From IMG/VR virus record IMGVR_UViG_3300042392_002002, positions 1 to 57,657 of that record: DNA of 57,657 bases; one strand, written 5' to 3'. Shown here one piece after another: positions 15,549-25,877 of the stretch. The notes below the pieces were generated by a model. That model did not search any database and had not been told where the DNA came from. It saw only the letters and a program-made list of their open reading frames with translations. The stretch comes from a virus. How positions within the stretch are numbered: position 1 is the first letter of the stretch; the number at the start of each line of letters is the position of its first letter. Made by a program: the position numbers and the translations under genes.

Positions 15549-16823
15549 GTGATTACAGAGAAACTTTCAAATATACCCCAATCTAGTGGCTGTTACCTTT
15601 TCAAAAACGAGAAGGGTCAGATTATCTATGTGGGTAAGTCAAAGTTTTTACCTAAACGAGTTAAGTCTTACTTTCAAAAAAACCACAAAGATAAAAAGAC
15701 AACTTTCTTGGTAAATGAGATTCGTGATGTTGAGTTCATGACCACTGATGATGAATCTCAAGCTCTTTTGTTGGAAGACGAACTTATCAAATCACACAAA
15801 CCAAAATACAACATCAAAGCAAAAGATGACAGATCTCGTCGTTGGTTTATCACTTTGAGTTCGGATGAGTTCCCAAGACTTTTAGTTTGTAACCCTTCTA
15901 ACTTTACTGGTGAAGTTCTTTTGGAATCTACAAGTTCTAACTCTTGTTATGAGATCTATGAGATGGTTCATGACATTTTCAATCTTAGATCTTGTTCTTA
16001 TAACTTGACTGAAGAAAATATTCAAAATGAAAAGTTCAAGACTTGTTTGGAATTTCATCTTGGTCGTTGTAATGCTCCTTGTGTTTCCTCAATTCAGAAG
16101 TTTTCTTACTTAAAGATTGTAAGTGAGATGAGAGATGTATTTTCCTTTCAGTTTGACAAGGTTCGAAATCGTTTGAGAAAGTTTATGAAGTATCATTCTG
16201 AACAAATGGAGTTTGAGATTTCTCAGAACTTAAAAAACAAAATGGATGTTGTTGATTTGTTAGAGAAAAAACTTGAGTCGTTTCGTGTTAGAAAGTATTG
16301 TGATATTTCAAGATCTTTCAAAGAACAATTTGGTTTATTGAATGTTCCAACTCTTATTGAAGCTTTTGATAACTCTCACACTGCTGGTGATTGTCAGGTG
16401 TCTGCCCTTGTTCGTTACAAGAATGGTAAGACCGATAAGTCAAACTATCGTAAGTTCAATATCAAAACTGTTGAGGGTCCTGATGACTACGCATCATTTA
16501 CTGAGGTATTAAATCGTCGTTTCAAAAGACTTTTAAATGAGAAACAAGAGTTACCTTCACTTGTTGTTATTGATGGCGGTAAAGGTCAGTTGGGTGTTGC
16601 AAAAAAAGTATTTGAATCTCTTGGATTGTTATCTTCTATTGATTTGATCTCCATTTCTAAAAACGATAAACACCAATCTCAAACAATACACAAGATTGAT
16701 GGGTCAAGTTTTGATATTCCAAGAAGTGAGTTTGGGTTTTTATTGGCTGAGATTCAAAATGAAGTTCACCGATTCGTGATTACTTTTCACCGACAAAAAA
16801 GATCAAAGAAAGTTATTGGATAA
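15549..16823 (+). CDS. Truncated UvrC-like excinuclease
   Basis: 424 residues from a GTG. The N-terminal GIY-YIG nuclease domain contains SSGCYLFKNEKGQIIYVGKS and LPKRVKSYF, then ALLLEDELIKSHKPKYNIK, as in UvrC. A central Cys-containing segment (CLEFHLGRCNAPC) matches the UvrC Cys motif. The C-terminal RNase H-like nuclease domain has EAFDNSHTAGDCQVSALVRY and LPSLVVIDGGKGQLGVAKK. Cellular UvrC is ~600 residues; the helix-hairpin-helix tail is missing and the UVR region is weak. It could cut damaged DNA with host UvrAB, or degrade host DNA. A 58-residue UVR-motif protein is encoded separately at 52334. The end overlaps the convergent next gene by 11 nt. Confidence 0.88.
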   Translation: MITEKLSNIPQSSGCYLFKNEKGQIIYVGKSKFLPKRVKSYFQKNHKDKKTTFLVNEIRDVEFMTTDDESQALLLEDELIKSHKPKYNIKAKDDRSRRWFITLSSDEFPRLLVCNPSNFTGEVLLESTSSNSCYEIYEMVHDIFNLRSCSYNLTEENIQNEKFKTCLEFHLGRCNAPCVSSIQKFSYLKIVSEMRDVFSFQFDKVRNRLRKFMKYHSEQMEFEISQNLKNKMDVVDLLEKKLESFRVRKYCDISRSFKEQFGLLNVPTLIEAFDNSHTAGDCQVSALVRYKNGKTDKSNYRKFNIKTVEGPDDYASFTEVLNRRFKRLLNEKQELPSLVVIDGGKGQLGVAKKVFESLGLLSSIDLISISKNDKHQSQTIHKIDGSSFDIPRSEFGFLLAEIQNEVHRFVITFHRQKRSKKVIG

Positions 16824-17496
16824 ACTTTGTATCGTAATAAGTCGCAATATAATCCGCATTTAAAAGTGGATGTTTGGTAATTATCTCATCTATTTTTTTA
16901 TAATATTCTTCTGACTCATAGTAAGTTTCTACTTTAGGTAAAAACTCATCTATATATTTGTAAATAACCTCACTCACATCAACATTTTCGCCATTTTTTG
17001 TTGCAGATATTGGAACAACCTTGTTTTGGAGATAAAATGATTCAAGATCAAAATGTTTATTGTTAAAACCAATTGAATTTATTTCAATAACATATTCTTT
17101 GCCATCACCATCTAAATTTCCTGTTGTAAATTTAATTTCTTTTACAGAGTCAAAAACTTTTTGTATTTTGTTTCTTGTTTCGTCGTTAAGATAAAATTTT
17201 GGTTGTGTGTCCTCCCATATTATATTTGGTCTTAGTTTAATACTAATATATTGGGTAAATTCTTCTAATAATTCTAATAACTCTTCATAAATTATTGCAT
17301 AAAAATAACAGACATTATTTGGATTTTTTATTTTAAAGTGAATTTGATGATATGGGTTTGGATTCCAACCGGTACCCATAATAGAATTATGTGAACCATA
17401 TTCACCAACCCCAACAGGAATACATTGAAGTCCGGAAATGTTTACCTCTTCACCCACAAAGTTTTTAAATAATTTTAATATTTTTTCTTTATTCAT
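16813..17496 (-). CDS. Hypothetical protein
   Basis: 227 residues. Starts MNKEKILKLFKNFVGEE, a basic helix ending in Val-Gly-Glu that only faintly resembles the packaging leaders. The middle has GVGEYGSHNSIMGTGWNPNP and alternating strands and helices; the C-terminus is acidic and Tyr-rich. Family not recognised. The ATG overlaps the stop of the GH24 lysozyme gene (ATGA), so both are expressed from the box at 18412; the 3' end overlaps the UvrC-like gene head-on. Confidence 0.7.
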   Translation of the reverse strand: MNKEKILKLFKNFVGEEVNISGLQCIPVGVGEYGSHNSIMGTGWNPNPYHQIHFKIKNPNNVCYFYAIIYEELLELLEEFTQYISIKLRPNIIWEDTQPKFYLNDETRNKIQKVFDSVKEIKFTTGNLDGDGKEYVIEINSIGFNNKHFDLESFYLQNKVVPISATKNGENVDVSEVIYKYIDEFLPKVETYYESEEYYKKIDEIITKHPLLNADYIATYYDTKFIQ

Positions 17497-18407
17497 GATG
17501 TAAACATTTTATATTCCCTCATTCTTCTTGGTTCAAGACCGGGGAATTTTTTAAACAGGTTTGAACTTGTGGTTAATATTTCTTCTGCCGCTAAATATGT
17601 ATTGCCCGATTTTAAAGCTTTAATAAAATCACTTTTTATAATACCAGGACCCATATTATATGCCATTGATACCATAGCATTATACATTCCTTGACTAACC
17701 TTAATTTTAATACCTTCTGTTTCCCATTTATTAAGAATTTTATTTATTATCTCTTCGGAATTACTAATATCGTCTTTAAGTAGTATCTCCGCCTGATCTT
17801 TAGTGATTTTAGTTTTACCTGGTATTATTTTATTATAATTCGGTAGGAATTCATACCCTTCATTTTCACCTCTAAATATTGCGTGACCATAACCAATAGT
17901 GTATGCCCCATCACCAAGATTATAGGCGACCAAAACAGGTTCTCCTTTTTTTGTTATGGAACCTTCTTCATATCTCATGTGTTCATATAATTCTGGACTT
18001 GATTTTCTAATTCTTAGTGAAATAATTTTTTCGATTGTTTCTTTCTCAATTTGATCAGCCTTTTTTACAACTGGTTCAACCATTTTATTTAGTTGTTTAA
18101 TTGAAAGTAATCCAATAAAAGAATATATTACATATTTTAAGATTTTTTTTCTTAATTCAGGTGGAATATTTTTAATTTTATCCACAACACTTTCAACGTA
18201 TTGGATCGCATCTTCTTTTGTTTTAACCCATAACTTTGATTTATCTATATCTTTTTTAACATTGGTGAAATCCCACTCCATGTCAGGTTCGGTTTTACCG
18301 TCCTCAACAATTAAAGATATTTTGAAAACCATGTCGTCCAAAATACCTTCATAAATAAGTCTATTATTGAATGATCTAAGTTGTTCTTCTGTTAATGACA
18401 CTTTCAT
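17493..18407 (-). CDS. Leader-bearing GH24 (T4-type) lysozyme with membrane segment
   Basis: 304 residues. The leader MKVSLTEEQLRSFNNRLIYE (1-20) ends in Ile-Tyr-Glu before Gly. A likely transmembrane or hydrophobic helix (LKYVIYSFIGLLSIK, ~90-104) follows. Residues ~130-300 form a GH24 lysozyme: MRYEEGS with the catalytic Glu at 147 or 148, YTIGYGHA (169-176), ITKDQAEILL, and NAMVSMAYNMGPG. It hydrolyses peptidoglycan. With a packaging-type leader and an internal hydrophobic helix it is more likely a virion entry lysozyme than the main endolysin, since a GH19 endolysin is present in the lysis cassette. ATATTTAT lies 4 nt before the ATG. Confidence 0.87.
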   Translation of the reverse strand: MKVSLTEEQLRSFNNRLIYEGILDDMVFKISLIVEDGKTEPDMEWDFTNVKKDIDKSKLWVKTKEDAIQYVESVVDKIKNIPPELRKKILKYVIYSFIGLLSIKQLNKMVEPVVKKADQIEKETIEKIISLRIRKSSPELYEHMRYEEGSITKKGEPVLVAYNLGDGAYTIGYGHAIFRGENEGYEFLPNYNKIIPGKTKITKDQAEILLKDDISNSEEIINKILNKWETEGIKIKVSQGMYNAMVSMAYNMGPGIIKSDFIKALKSGNTYLAAEEILTTSSNLFKKFPGLEPRRMREYKMFTS

Positions 18408-18411
18408 ATCA

Positions 18412-18419
18412 ATAAATAT
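18412..18419 (-). promoter_or_regulatory. Late-type promoter box ATATTTAT
   Basis: ATATTTAT on the minus strand, 4 nt before the ATG at 18407 (GH24 lysozyme). Confidence 0.5.
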
Positions 18420-18428
18420 AAAAGAACT

Positions 18429-18800
18429 CTAAACATATTGAATCTTTGACACGCAAATGTTTTCAATTCCAAAAAACTGTAATTCGTCCTGTAGTAATTT
18501 CTCATTACTCCAATTTCTAACTCGACTGTTAATACCTCTTTTATTGTTTTTAACCCAAGATTCGGAAACCCCAAATTCATCTGTGAATTTAATTTTAACA
18601 TCTAACTCATAACAGTAACGCACAATCTCTTTGCTTAAGTAATATCCTTGTTTGTATTTTCTGATGTTAGTTATTTCAATTTGAATTTTTTTGCACCAAA
18701 CTTTACCATCACATTTAATTAATTTTTTCTTAAAAAGTTTTTTAACTTTTTTGATGTGATCATCCTTGATTACATGTCCTATTTTGTTTGTGTTGTTCAT
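18429..18800 (-). CDS. Small basic hypothetical protein
   Basis: 123 residues, very Lys-rich at the N-terminus (KKVKKLFKKKLIKCDGKVW). A strand-rich centre and ESWVKNNKRGINSRVRNWSN suggest a nucleic-acid-binding protein, perhaps a small DNA-binding regulator or nuclease fragment; no family recognised. It has its own host-type promoter directly before the ATG, unlike the lysozyme gene that follows, so it is probably expressed early. Confidence 0.6.
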   Translation of the reverse strand: MNNTNKIGHVIKDDHIKKVKKLFKKKLIKCDGKVWCKKIQIEITNIRKYKQGYYLSKEIVRYCYELDVKIKFTDEFGVSESWVKNNKRGINSRVRNWSNEKLLQDELQFFGIENICVSKIQYV

Positions 18801-18804
18801 AGAA

Positions 18805-18812
18805 CAAATATA
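18805..18812 (-). promoter_or_regulatory. Host-type -7 box TATATTTG
   Basis: TATATTTG on the minus strand, exactly 4 nt before the ATG at 18800. Confidence 0.65.
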
Positions 18813-18824
18813 AGCAAAAAAATC

Positions 18825-19787
18825 TTAACGACGGTGATTTTTTTTAATATTTTCTAATTTAGCCTTTTTTAATGCAACTGATAGTTGTGAGGAGATTGGG
18901 TAATTGGTGTTTTGGTTAATATGGTTATAATTGATTGTTTTTGGCTTTACCTCTGTTTTAATATTTTTTGGTTTATTTAAAAATATATCTGCAATAGATT
19001 CGTGTTTTAATTTTTTTTTCTCATAATCACTTACTTCAATCTCCAAATTAATATCATTTTGTGACTTTAAAAGTATTTTGTCTTCAACATCAACTACCTT
19101 ATAATTTGATTTTAAAAATTCTTTATTTTTAATATTTTCAATTGTTTTCTTCTTACTCATGTGGTAATAATTACCCCTTAACGCAGATGACAATCCTGTT
19201 CTTGGGTGAATTGTTAGTGAGTTAGGGTGTATTCTTCTATGGAAAAGAATGTGTGATGTATGTAGAATATTTTTATTTGTCTTATAAAGTCTACCCATAA
19301 AATCTGAATCAGCGGCAACTTGCCACCCTTCAAAACCATTCATTTCAATAAACAATTCTTTTATAATACCAAACACACCTTCACCAAAAGTTGGTTTTTT
19401 TCCAACATATTCTCTAATACCGTTTTGATCTTTAAAGTCCATGTATTTTGGTTTAACAACCAAATACGTGTTTAACTTTGAATCAATTTCACTTATTAAA
19501 TCAGGCATCATAACATCATCTGAGTCAAAGAAAAATAGTTTATCAAAAGAAGATAAATCAGATAAAGTATTTTTAATTAAATAAGGACCTTTGTTTTCTA
19601 AAAAAAAGAAGAACTTAAAGTTTGTTGGAAATTGATTTTCATAAACATATTTTAAGGTATCTTCACAAGAATCAATTCCAATTAAAACTTCGTATTCACC
19701 AGTGAAATTACATTTATCTATTGAGTCAAATAACTCAGGAAGAAACTCTACGTTTTTGAAAGTAGGTATGATTATACTAAGACTCAA
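18825..19787 (-). CDS. Family 2 glycosyltransferase
   Basis: 320 residues. The frame has no upstream ATG; TTG at 19787 (LSIIIPTFKNVEFLPELF) is the best start. GT2 features: the IIIPTF strand, LIGIDSCEDTL, FFFDSDDVMMPDL (D-x-D near 93) and WQVAADSDFMGRLYK (acidic base region), then HRRIHPNSLT. The last ~90 residues are a Lys-rich tail with no fold that I recognise, comparable with the tail of the enzyme at 24936. First enzyme of the glycosylation island around the two Pro/Thr-repeat genes; it may glycosylate them or host glycans. Confidence 0.85.
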   Translation of the reverse strand: MSLSIIIPTFKNVEFLPELFDSIDKCNFTGEYEVLIGIDSCEDTLKYVYENQFPTNFKFFFFLENKGPYLIKNTLSDLSSFDKLFFFDSDDVMMPDLISEIDSKLNTYLVVKPKYMDFKDQNGIREYVGKKPTFGEGVFGIIKELFIEMNGFEGWQVAADSDFMGRLYKTNKNILHTSHILFHRRIHPNSLTIHPRTGLSSALRGNYYHMSKKKTIENIKNKEFLKSNYKVVDVEDKILLKSQNDINLEIEVSDYEKKKLKHESIADIFLNKPKNIKTEVKPKTINYNHINQNTNYPISSQLSVALKKAKLENIKKNHRR

Positions 19788-19858
19788 TTCAACTTTTTTT
19801 GTATTTTATTTTAACAAAAAGTTATTACAACATTAAACATAGTAAACACCGACACCAA

Positions 19859-22018
19859 TTAAGATCCTGGTATTGCAAGTATTGGACAACAATTAGCCGG
19901 TGAAGGTGTTATAGTTGGTAGTGGTGTTAATGTTGCTGTTGGCGTAGGTGTTGGTGTTGGGTTGATGCTAATTATAATATTTGGTATAACAACTCCAGCA
20001 TAGTTTGTAATTGTTATATTATTCACATAACTTAAGTTAGATACTTGTGCCGCATTTCCTGGAAGTGTAGTAGTTACAGATCCTTGTAATGTGGATGCAG
20101 GGATCGTAATACTTTCAGGGACTGTAAATATTACACCATTTGTTAAAATAATATTTACTGTGAAGTAAACTATAGTTGGAACTGGAATTCCTAAATTGTA
20201 AGAAACAGTTGTTATTACTGATATTGATCCATCAACCACATTTACATTAAAATTTGCATTTAAAGTGGCAGGTGCTGGAGATTTAGATGGGGTAACAGTT
20301 GCTGTCGGTGTAGGAGTTTGAGTTTGTGTTTGAGTAACAGTAGGTGTAAGTGTTTGTGTTGCCGTAGGCGTAATCGTATTAGTAGGTGTAACCGATGGTG
20401 TTTCTGTAAGTGTTGGTGTAATAGTTGGTGTAACCGATGGAGTTCCTGTTGGTGTTTGAGTTGGTGTCTCCGTAACTGTTGGTGTAACCGATGGAGTTCC
20501 TGTTGGTGTTTGAGTTGGTGTTTCCGTAACTGTTTGTGTTGGTGTTGTTGTATTTGTTGGAGTTACTGTCGGAGTATTTGTAGGTGTTTCAGTAACCGTA
20601 GGAGTAACAGTAGGAGTAACAGTAGGTGTTTCCGTAATTGTAGGTGTAGGTGTTGGTGAAGACGCAAAACTAGGTGTAATACTTATTGTTGGTGTAAGTG
20701 TTGGTGTATTAGTTGGTGTCTCAGTTGGCGTAATAGTAACCGTAGTTGTTGGTGTAATAGTAGGTGTGACAGATTGTGTTACAGTTGCTGTAGGTGTTGC
20801 TGTAGGTGTTTCTGTTGCGGTTGGTGTAGGAGTTTCTGTTACAGTTGCCGTAACTGTTGGGGTAGGTGTTTCTGTAAGTGTTGGCGTAAGTGTTGGCGTA
20901 TTAGTTGGTGTCTCAGTTGGTGTAATAGTAACCGTAGTTGTAACTGTTGGCGTAACTGTAGGTGTAGGTGTTGGTGTTGGTGTCTCCGTAACTGTTGGCG
21001 TTACTGTTGGCGTAATTGTGGGTGTAACGGTATTTGTTGGTGTTACGGTTGGTGTTTGCGTGTTGGTTGCCGTAACCGTTGGTGTTGGTGTTGGTCCAAT
21101 AATATTCATTTGGATATTATTATCGGGTCCATACCAATTATATACTCCAGTATTTAAACCCATACCGGCAATTGTTGTTCCAGTAAAAGTTATACTTGTA
21201 TTAATATCATCAGTTAAAGCATTTTGATCAAAGTAAGCCCCTTGATTGTCAACTCTAAAAGGAGTGAACTGAGATCCAATATTAGCGGTTCTTGAGGTAT
21301 TCCCAAAACTTGGTGGGAAAGAATTTATTTGCACTTTACAAAAACCAACACTACTAGACCCAAATTGTACCCATCTTTGTGATGAGAATATTGAATTTCC
21401 AGGTCCAAATCCAAGTCCACATGCCGTTACATATCCAGTCCCTATATTTCCAACAACTTCAACATAAACATTTCCATTAGTTTCAATAACGTTTATATTA
21501 ACATTTGACGTTGGTAATGGGTTGACGATAATTGTTAGAGTCTCAACCACACCAGTAGATCCAGTCCAACTTCGTGTAATTGTTTGTGGAGACATTCCTA
21601 AACCAGCATAGGTTAAACTTGGTAATAAAAAACCCCAACTAAAATTTAAACCTGAAACATAAGACTGTGGAACGGTTAATTGCCCTATAGTCGCATCTTG
21701 TCCCACCATAAAAAACTGACCTCCTGTTGCAAATGTATTTATAGCGGTAGTATAATCTGTTGAGGAGGTTCCAAAATTTGGTATTGTCGTAAATAAATTA
21801 GGGTAAAACCTATAATTAGTGTTAGGATTATTAAGACCTATCCATGATAATCTATTTAAAGCTAAATTATTTAAAGCATTAGATCTGAATCTAAGACCTT
21901 GATTTACGTTAGCCGCATTTCCTTGTGTTTTCCCAATAAATGAGTCTAAGTTTAGCGTTCCTGATCCTTGGAATTGAAGTCCGTTAGGTTGTTGGTAAAT
22001 ATTGATTGTAATTGGCAT
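19859..22018 (-). CDS. Pro/Thr-repeat virion or surface protein (719 residues)
   Basis: Residues 1 to ~308 form a beta-rich domain beginning [20 protein letters not shown], closely paralleled in the 932-residue neighbour ([20 protein letters not shown]). Residues ~309-578 are a low-complexity linker of [15 protein letters not shown] and similar units. A second globular domain (~579-684, with [19 protein letters not shown]) follows, then a short Pro/Thr stretch and PSPANCC near the end. No signal peptide. The layout suggests an extended fibre or head/tail decoration with an anchoring head and distal domain. The Thr-rich linker is a plausible target of the flanking glycosyltransferases. GTATTTAT lies 15 nt before the ATG. 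Confidence 0.75.
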   Translation of the reverse strand: MPITINIYQQPNGLQFQGSGTLNLDSFIGKTQGNAANVNQGLRFRSNALNNLALNRLSWIGLNNPNTNYRFYPNLFTTIPNFGTSSTDYTTAINTFATGGQFFMVGQDATIGQLTVPQSYVSGLNFSWGFLLPSLTYAGLGMSPQTITRSWTGSTGVVETLTIIVNPLPTSNVNINVIETNGNVYVEVVGNIGTGYVTACGLGFGPGNSIFSSQRWVQFGSSSVGFCKVQINSFPPSFGNTSRTANIGSQFTPFRVDNQGAYFDQNALTDDINTSITFTGTTIAGMGLNTGVYNWYGPDNNIQMNIIGPTPTPTVTATNTQTPTVTPTNTVTPTITPTVTPTVTETPTPTPTPTVTPTVTTTVTITPTETPTNTPTLTPTLTETPTPTVTATVTETPTPTATETPTATPTATVTQSVTPTITPTTTVTITPTETPTNTPTLTPTISITPSFASSPTPTPTITETPTVTPTVTPTVTETPTNTPTVTPTNTTTPTQTVTETPTQTPTGTPSVTPTVTETPTQTPTGTPSVTPTITPTLTETPSVTPTNTITPTATQTLTPTVTQTQTQTPTPTATVTPSKSPAPATLNANFNVNVVDGSISVITTVSYNLGIPVPTIVYFTVNIILTNGVIFTVPESITIPASTLQGSVTTTLPGNAAQVSNLSYVNNITITNYAGVVIPNIIISINPTPTPTPTATLTPLPTITPSPANCCPILAIPGS

Positions 22019-22033
22019 AATCTATTTTTATAT

Positions 22034-22041
22034 ATAAATAC
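22034..22041 (-). promoter_or_regulatory. Late-type promoter box GTATTTAT
   Basis: GTATTTAT on the minus strand, 15 nt before the ATG at 22018. Confidence 0.4.
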
Positions 22042-22042
22042 A

Positions 22043-22078
22043 ATGACCCGACAAATTGTTTTATCGGGCCATCATTTT
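22043..22078. terminator. Terminator-like hairpin between the two Pro/Thr-repeat genes
   Basis: ATGACCCGA (22043-22051) pairs with TCGGGCCAT (22064-22072) with one mismatch. The T-run follows on the plus strand, while minus-strand genes flank it, so it is an imperfect terminator for the gene at 22093 and may leave read-through. Confidence 0.4.
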
Positions 22079-22092
22079 TTTTATCTTTTAAA

Positions 22093-24891
22093 TTAAATTA
22101 TACAACAGTTAGCCGGTGAAGGTGTTACTGTTGGGAATGGTGTTAATGTCGCTGTAGGTGTTGGTGTTGGCGTAGGATTTACCGTAATATTAATATTTGG
22201 AATAACGGTTCCTGAATAATTGGTAATCACAACATTACTAATATTTGTAAGTCCTTGTGATATTTGTGCCGCATTTCCTGGAATATTAAACGATCCAAAT
22301 CCTTGTGGTGTATTTGCCGGCATGTTGATTGTAAACGGAACTGTATACGTTGTTCCATTAGTATAAACCAAGTTCAGGTTGAAACTTACAATAGTTGCAA
22401 ATGGAATTGTATTGTTATAATTAATTGTAACTAACATGTTAATTGAACCATCAACAATTAATGTGTTGAGTAATATTGTCACATTTGATGGTGCTGGTGA
22501 AGTTGTTGGTGTTGGTGTCAACGTCGGTGTAATTGAAATAGTCGGTGTTACAGTCGCTGTTGGTGTTGCCGTTAATGTAGGCGTTACTGATGGCGTTGTA
22601 GTTACCGTAGGTGTAAGAGTTGGTGTTGAAGTTAAAGTTGGAGTAACTGTTGACTGTGGTGTTAATGTTGGAGTTGCAGTAGGTGTGACAGTTGGTGTTA
22701 CTGTTGACGTTACTGTTGGTGTATTTGTTGGTGTTTCAGTCGGTGTTACAGTTGGTGTTTGCGTGTTAGTTGCCGTAACAGTTGGCGTTACAGTAACAGT
22801 TGGCGTATTTGTTGGTGTTAATGTTGGTGTATTTGTTGGCGTTTCGGTCGGTGTTTCCGTAATTGTTGGAGTAACCGTAGGTGTTGGGGTTTCAGTAATC
22901 GTTGGTGTAACTGTTGGTGTAACTGTTGGTGTTGCCGTGTTTGTAGGTGTCGCTGTTGGTGACGCAGCAATACTTGGTGTAACACTTACGGTAACAGTTG
23001 GTGTTGGTGTTAAGGTATTTGTTGGTGTCGGTGTTGGTGAAGGAATTATTGCATCTAAATAACATAGTTGAAGACCCGTACCCCCCGAATCACCTGGTCC
23101 TGTTATAGTTAATATTGTGAAAGGAGAGGTAGGTATTATTTCAAAATAACCAGCCCCTGCAAGAAGATTACATGGCGTACTTGTCGAAATAACATTTCCA
23201 GAAACACTTAAACATCCGCTTTGACATGTGGTAATAGTTATAGGTCCACTGTCTGTTGTGAATGTAAATGAACATACCGGACTAACATTCATTCCATACA
23301 TTAAAAATCTTATCCCTTGAATCTGATTTGAAAAAGTTAAAGTATAAGTAAACCCACCATTTGTTCCTAAAATAATATCACTCAACATTGTAAATGATCC
23401 TATATATTGTTGGTAATACGTATTAATAGCATTAGGACCTACTCCAATGTTTCCAGAACCTGTAGCAGTTACGTTTGTGAAGTTTCTAACAACTGTTTGA
23501 TTAACTTGTGGAAGATTTTCAGGATTTGAACAACAGTTTGATGATATGTTTGGTGTGTTACTTGGAGTGTTAGTTGGTGTTGTTGTTGGTGTAGGTGATG
23601 GTGTTTTAGTTAATGTCGGCGTATTTGTAGCCGTAACTGTTGGTGTTAAAGTATTGGTAGGTGTAACAGTTGGTGTTGGTGTTTCAGTTTGAGTTGCGGT
23701 TATTGTCGGTGTAACTGTATTTGTAACTGTTGGCGTAAGAGTAAGTGTCGGTGTGACAGTTGGTGTTGCAGTATTTGTTGGCGTAATTGTTGGAGTTACA
23801 GTTGGTGTTGCGGTATTTGTTGGTGTTGCGGTATTTGTTGGTGTTACAGTTGGTGTTTTAGTAACAGTTGGTGTAACTGTTTTTGTTGGTGTAACTGTTG
23901 GTGTTGTAGTCTTAGTTGGTGTTACAGTTGGTGTAGGTGATGGTGGCGGTAAAACATTCATTTGGAATACGTTGTTGGGCGCCATCCATATGTAAGTTCC
24001 TGTAATGAAACCTAAGGTTTGAATCGTTGCTCCAGGATCATTATAAACCATTGATGTATTTATGTAACCGCTTGTCGCATTTGAACTAATTCCAAAACTA
24101 GAATTATCAATAAGAAAGTATGGTGGTTGTGATGGCTGAATATTGGCAGCAACAATGCCTTGATTGAGTGAAAAGGGTTGTGTAGGGTATGATGTTATCT
24201 GCCATGTTTGCATCTGAGCGTTATCAGGAAACATAAAAACCCTTTTATTTGGGTTTGAACCTTTTAAATAACCACCAGGATTATAAGTAAAAACACCATT
24301 AGGTACTAATCCGTTAGGGTTTATTGTTCCAACAACACTTACGTTAACAGTATTTAAAACTTGTTGTATAGTAATTATAACATTCGCGTTTTGTGGTTGT
24401 AATACCACAACCTGTACGTTGTCAGAAACACCTAACTGCGGATTTGTCCAACTATAAGTATTATTTTGTGGAACTATACCTAAACTTGTATAAGTTTGAT
24501 TAGGTATAAGATATGAAAAATTAAAAGGTTGATTTGAAATGTAATTATCAGAATAAGATAGGGCGTTTGGAAAAGAATTACTATCATTCCAAGGGTTACC
24601 TATTGAGAAAAAATAATTCATAGCCCCCCCCGTTAAATTAATAACACCACTAGTACCATATATACTACTTGATAATGTACTTATTGGCACTAAATTTTGT
24701 AGTAAGTTTGAATGTAACTTTATATTACCAACGGCTCCACCAACAATTTTACTTGGGCCTCTAAAAAAAATTCCAGTTCCCATGTTTAATCCCCATGATG
24801 GTAAATTTTGAAGTGAGGTTGTATTAAGTGTTCCTGATCCTGAGAATAAAACTCCGTTAGGTTGTTGTGATATTGTTAGTTTAATTGGCAT
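22093..24891 (-). CDS. Pro/Thr-repeat virion or surface protein (932 residues)
   Basis: A paralogue of the downstream gene with one more domain. N-terminal domain 1 to ~314; Pro/Thr linker ~315-447 (TPTVTPTKT units); an inserted Cys-rich beta domain ~450-615 ([25 protein letters not shown]); a second Pro/Thr linker to ~797; a C-terminal domain ~797-905 similar to that of the neighbour ([20 protein letters not shown]); and a tail ending PSPANCC. The repeats are also repetitive as DNA, so length change by slippage or recombination with the neighbour is likely. No signal peptide. Function as fibre, decoration or adhesin is inferred from layout. Confidence 0.75.
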   Translation of the reverse strand: MPIKLTISQQPNGVLFSGSGTLNTTSLQNLPSWGLNMGTGIFFRGPSKIVGGAVGNIKLHSNLLQNLVPISTLSSSIYGTSGVINLTGGAMNYFFSIGNPWNDSNSFPNALSYSDNYISNQPFNFSYLIPNQTYTSLGIVPQNNTYSWTNPQLGVSDNVQVVVLQPQNANVIITIQQVLNTVNVSVVGTINPNGLVPNGVFTYNPGGYLKGSNPNKRVFMFPDNAQMQTWQITSYPTQPFSLNQGIVAANIQPSQPPYFLIDNSSFGISSNATSGYINTSMVYNDPGATIQTLGFITGTYIWMAPNNVFQMNVLPPPSPTPTVTPTKTTTPTVTPTKTVTPTVTKTPTVTPTNTATPTNTATPTVTPTITPTNTATPTVTPTLTLTPTVTNTVTPTITATQTETPTPTVTPTNTLTPTVTATNTPTLTKTPSPTPTTTPTNTPSNTPNISSNCCSNPENLPQVNQTVVRNFTNVTATGSGNIGVGPNAINTYYQQYIGSFTMLSDIILGTNGGFTYTLTFSNQIQGIRFLMYGMNVSPVCSFTFTTDSGPITITTCQSGCLSVSGNVISTSTPCNLLAGAGYFEIIPTSPFTILTITGPGDSGGTGLQLCYLDAIIPSPTPTPTNTLTPTPTVTVSVTPSIAASPTATPTNTATPTVTPTVTPTITETPTPTVTPTITETPTETPTNTPTLTPTNTPTVTVTPTVTATNTQTPTVTPTETPTNTPTVTSTVTPTVTPTATPTLTPQSTVTPTLTSTPTLTPTVTTTPSVTPTLTATPTATVTPTISITPTLTPTPTTSPAPSNVTILLNTLIVDGSINMLVTINYNNTIPFATIVSFNLNLVYTNGTTYTVPFTINMPANTPQGFGSFNIPGNAAQISQGLTNISNVVITNYSGTVIPNINITVNPTPTPTPTATLTPFPTVTPSPANCCII

Positions 24892-24908
24892 AATAATGTT
24901 TTTTATTA

Positions 24909-24916
24909 ATAAATAT
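24909..24916 (-). promoter_or_regulatory. Late-type promoter box ATATTTAT
   Basis: ATATTTAT on the minus strand, 17 nt before the ATG at 24891. Confidence 0.4.
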
Positions 24917-24935
24917 TACAAAAACAAAATAAAAA

Positions 24936-25877
24936 CTATTTTTTAAACTTTTTATTACCTTTACCCATAAGTTTTGATATTGTTGATGAGTTTAATTTTA
25001 TATTAACCACCTCTTGATTGTTTTTTGCTTGTGTAATTGTTTTTGGGTTACTTTTTTGAAAAATAGAATTTATTTTATCGTAATTTATTTGTTTTTGAGT
25101 TAACTCAAGTGTTTTAAGTGTATTTTTTTTTACAAATTCTTGATCCTCAATTTTTGTTTCTACAATTTTTGTTTCTACAATTTTTGTTTCTACAAATTTT
25201 GGAGTAAATAATCCATTAACTAATCCCGTTTGAATTTTATCCGATTTTGAAGCTTCATTATAAATTGTTGTTTTTTGTGGAATATATTTCATATATCCTT
25301 CATCATGTTTTAAACAAATAATTTCTATATTATTTTCTATACAGTATTTTCCAATCCAAACATCCGCCATGTTTGGATTTTTAAAATAGTCAATAGGTAT
25401 TTTCATAAGTGAGGTATGGAAACACATTACTCCAGTTCCACCAAATTGAACTTTAACGTCGTTTTTAACTTTGCTTAAACATGAATACCTTTCACTTGCG
25501 GATCTATAATAACTAGATATTGGAAATGATGGGAAATTTCTTCCGTGATAAGTTACAACTTTTTTATTGTTAAATTCTTTACATCTTTTAATTGTGTCAG
25601 AAACATAAGTTGGCGGATAAATAAGATCGTCATCTATTGAAAAGTAATACCCGTCGACTTTTACTAAGTTTAAATACTTGAATGCATCACCTATAGAATT
25701 GTCAGTAAAAAAAAGATTTATTTTTTTGTGGTAAAAAAAATCAGGAATTTCCTCCATATAATGATCATTGAGCGCAACGTTAATTTCGTCACACTGATCG
25801 ATTATTGATTCTAAAGTCCTAATTAAAGATTCTGTTCTTTTATAAGATGCGACGTTTACTATTATTCTTTCACTCAT
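24936..25877 (-). CDS. Glycosyltransferase with Lys-rich tail and triplicated VETKI
   Basis: 313 residues. The N-terminal ~220 residues are GT2-like: IIVNVASYKRTESLIRTLES, FTDNSIGDAFKYL, GYYFSIDDDLIYP (acidic metal motif near 79) and GGTGVMCFHTSLM. The last ~90 residues are a Lys-rich tail containing three perfect copies of VETKI, matched by a tandem 15-bp DNA repeat (about 25150-25195). The ATG overlaps the stop of the upstream glycosyltransferase by 8 nt. Acceptor unknown; nearest candidate is the Pro/Thr-repeat protein encoded next to it. Confidence 0.8.
   Translation of the reverse strand: MSERIIVNVASYKRTESLIRTLESIIDQCDEINVALNDHYMEEIPDFFYHKKINLFFTDNSIGDAFKYLNLVKVDGYYFSIDDDLIYPPTYVSDTIKRCKEFNNKKVVTYHGRNFPSFPISSYYRSASERYSCLSKVKNDVKVQFGGTGVMCFHTSLMKIPIDYFKNPNMADVWIGKYCIENNIEIICLKHDEGYMKYIPQKTTIYNEASKSDKIQTGLVNGLFTPKFVETKIVETKIVETKIEDQEFVKKNTLKTLELTQKQINYDKINSIFQKSNPKTITQAKNNQEVVNIKLNSSTISKLMGKGNKKFKK

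Noticed and set aside
16813-17496. Packaging leader on the 227-residue protein
   Set aside because: MNKEKILKLFKNFVGEE is basic and helical but ends in Val-Gly-Glu, outside the (L/I/M)-x-E pattern, so it is not counted.
18404-18601. 65-codon minus-strand frame inside the gene at 18429
   Set aside because: It lies in another frame inside a gene with a clear promoter and start, and has no own signal.
20318-23995. Long plus-strand frames rich in Val/Gly or Cys/Trp/Arg over the Pro/Thr-repeat genes
   Set aside because: They are reverse-strand shadows of TPT codon repeats: low-complexity translations with no domain, no start signal, and the minus-strand frames have full globular domains at both ends.
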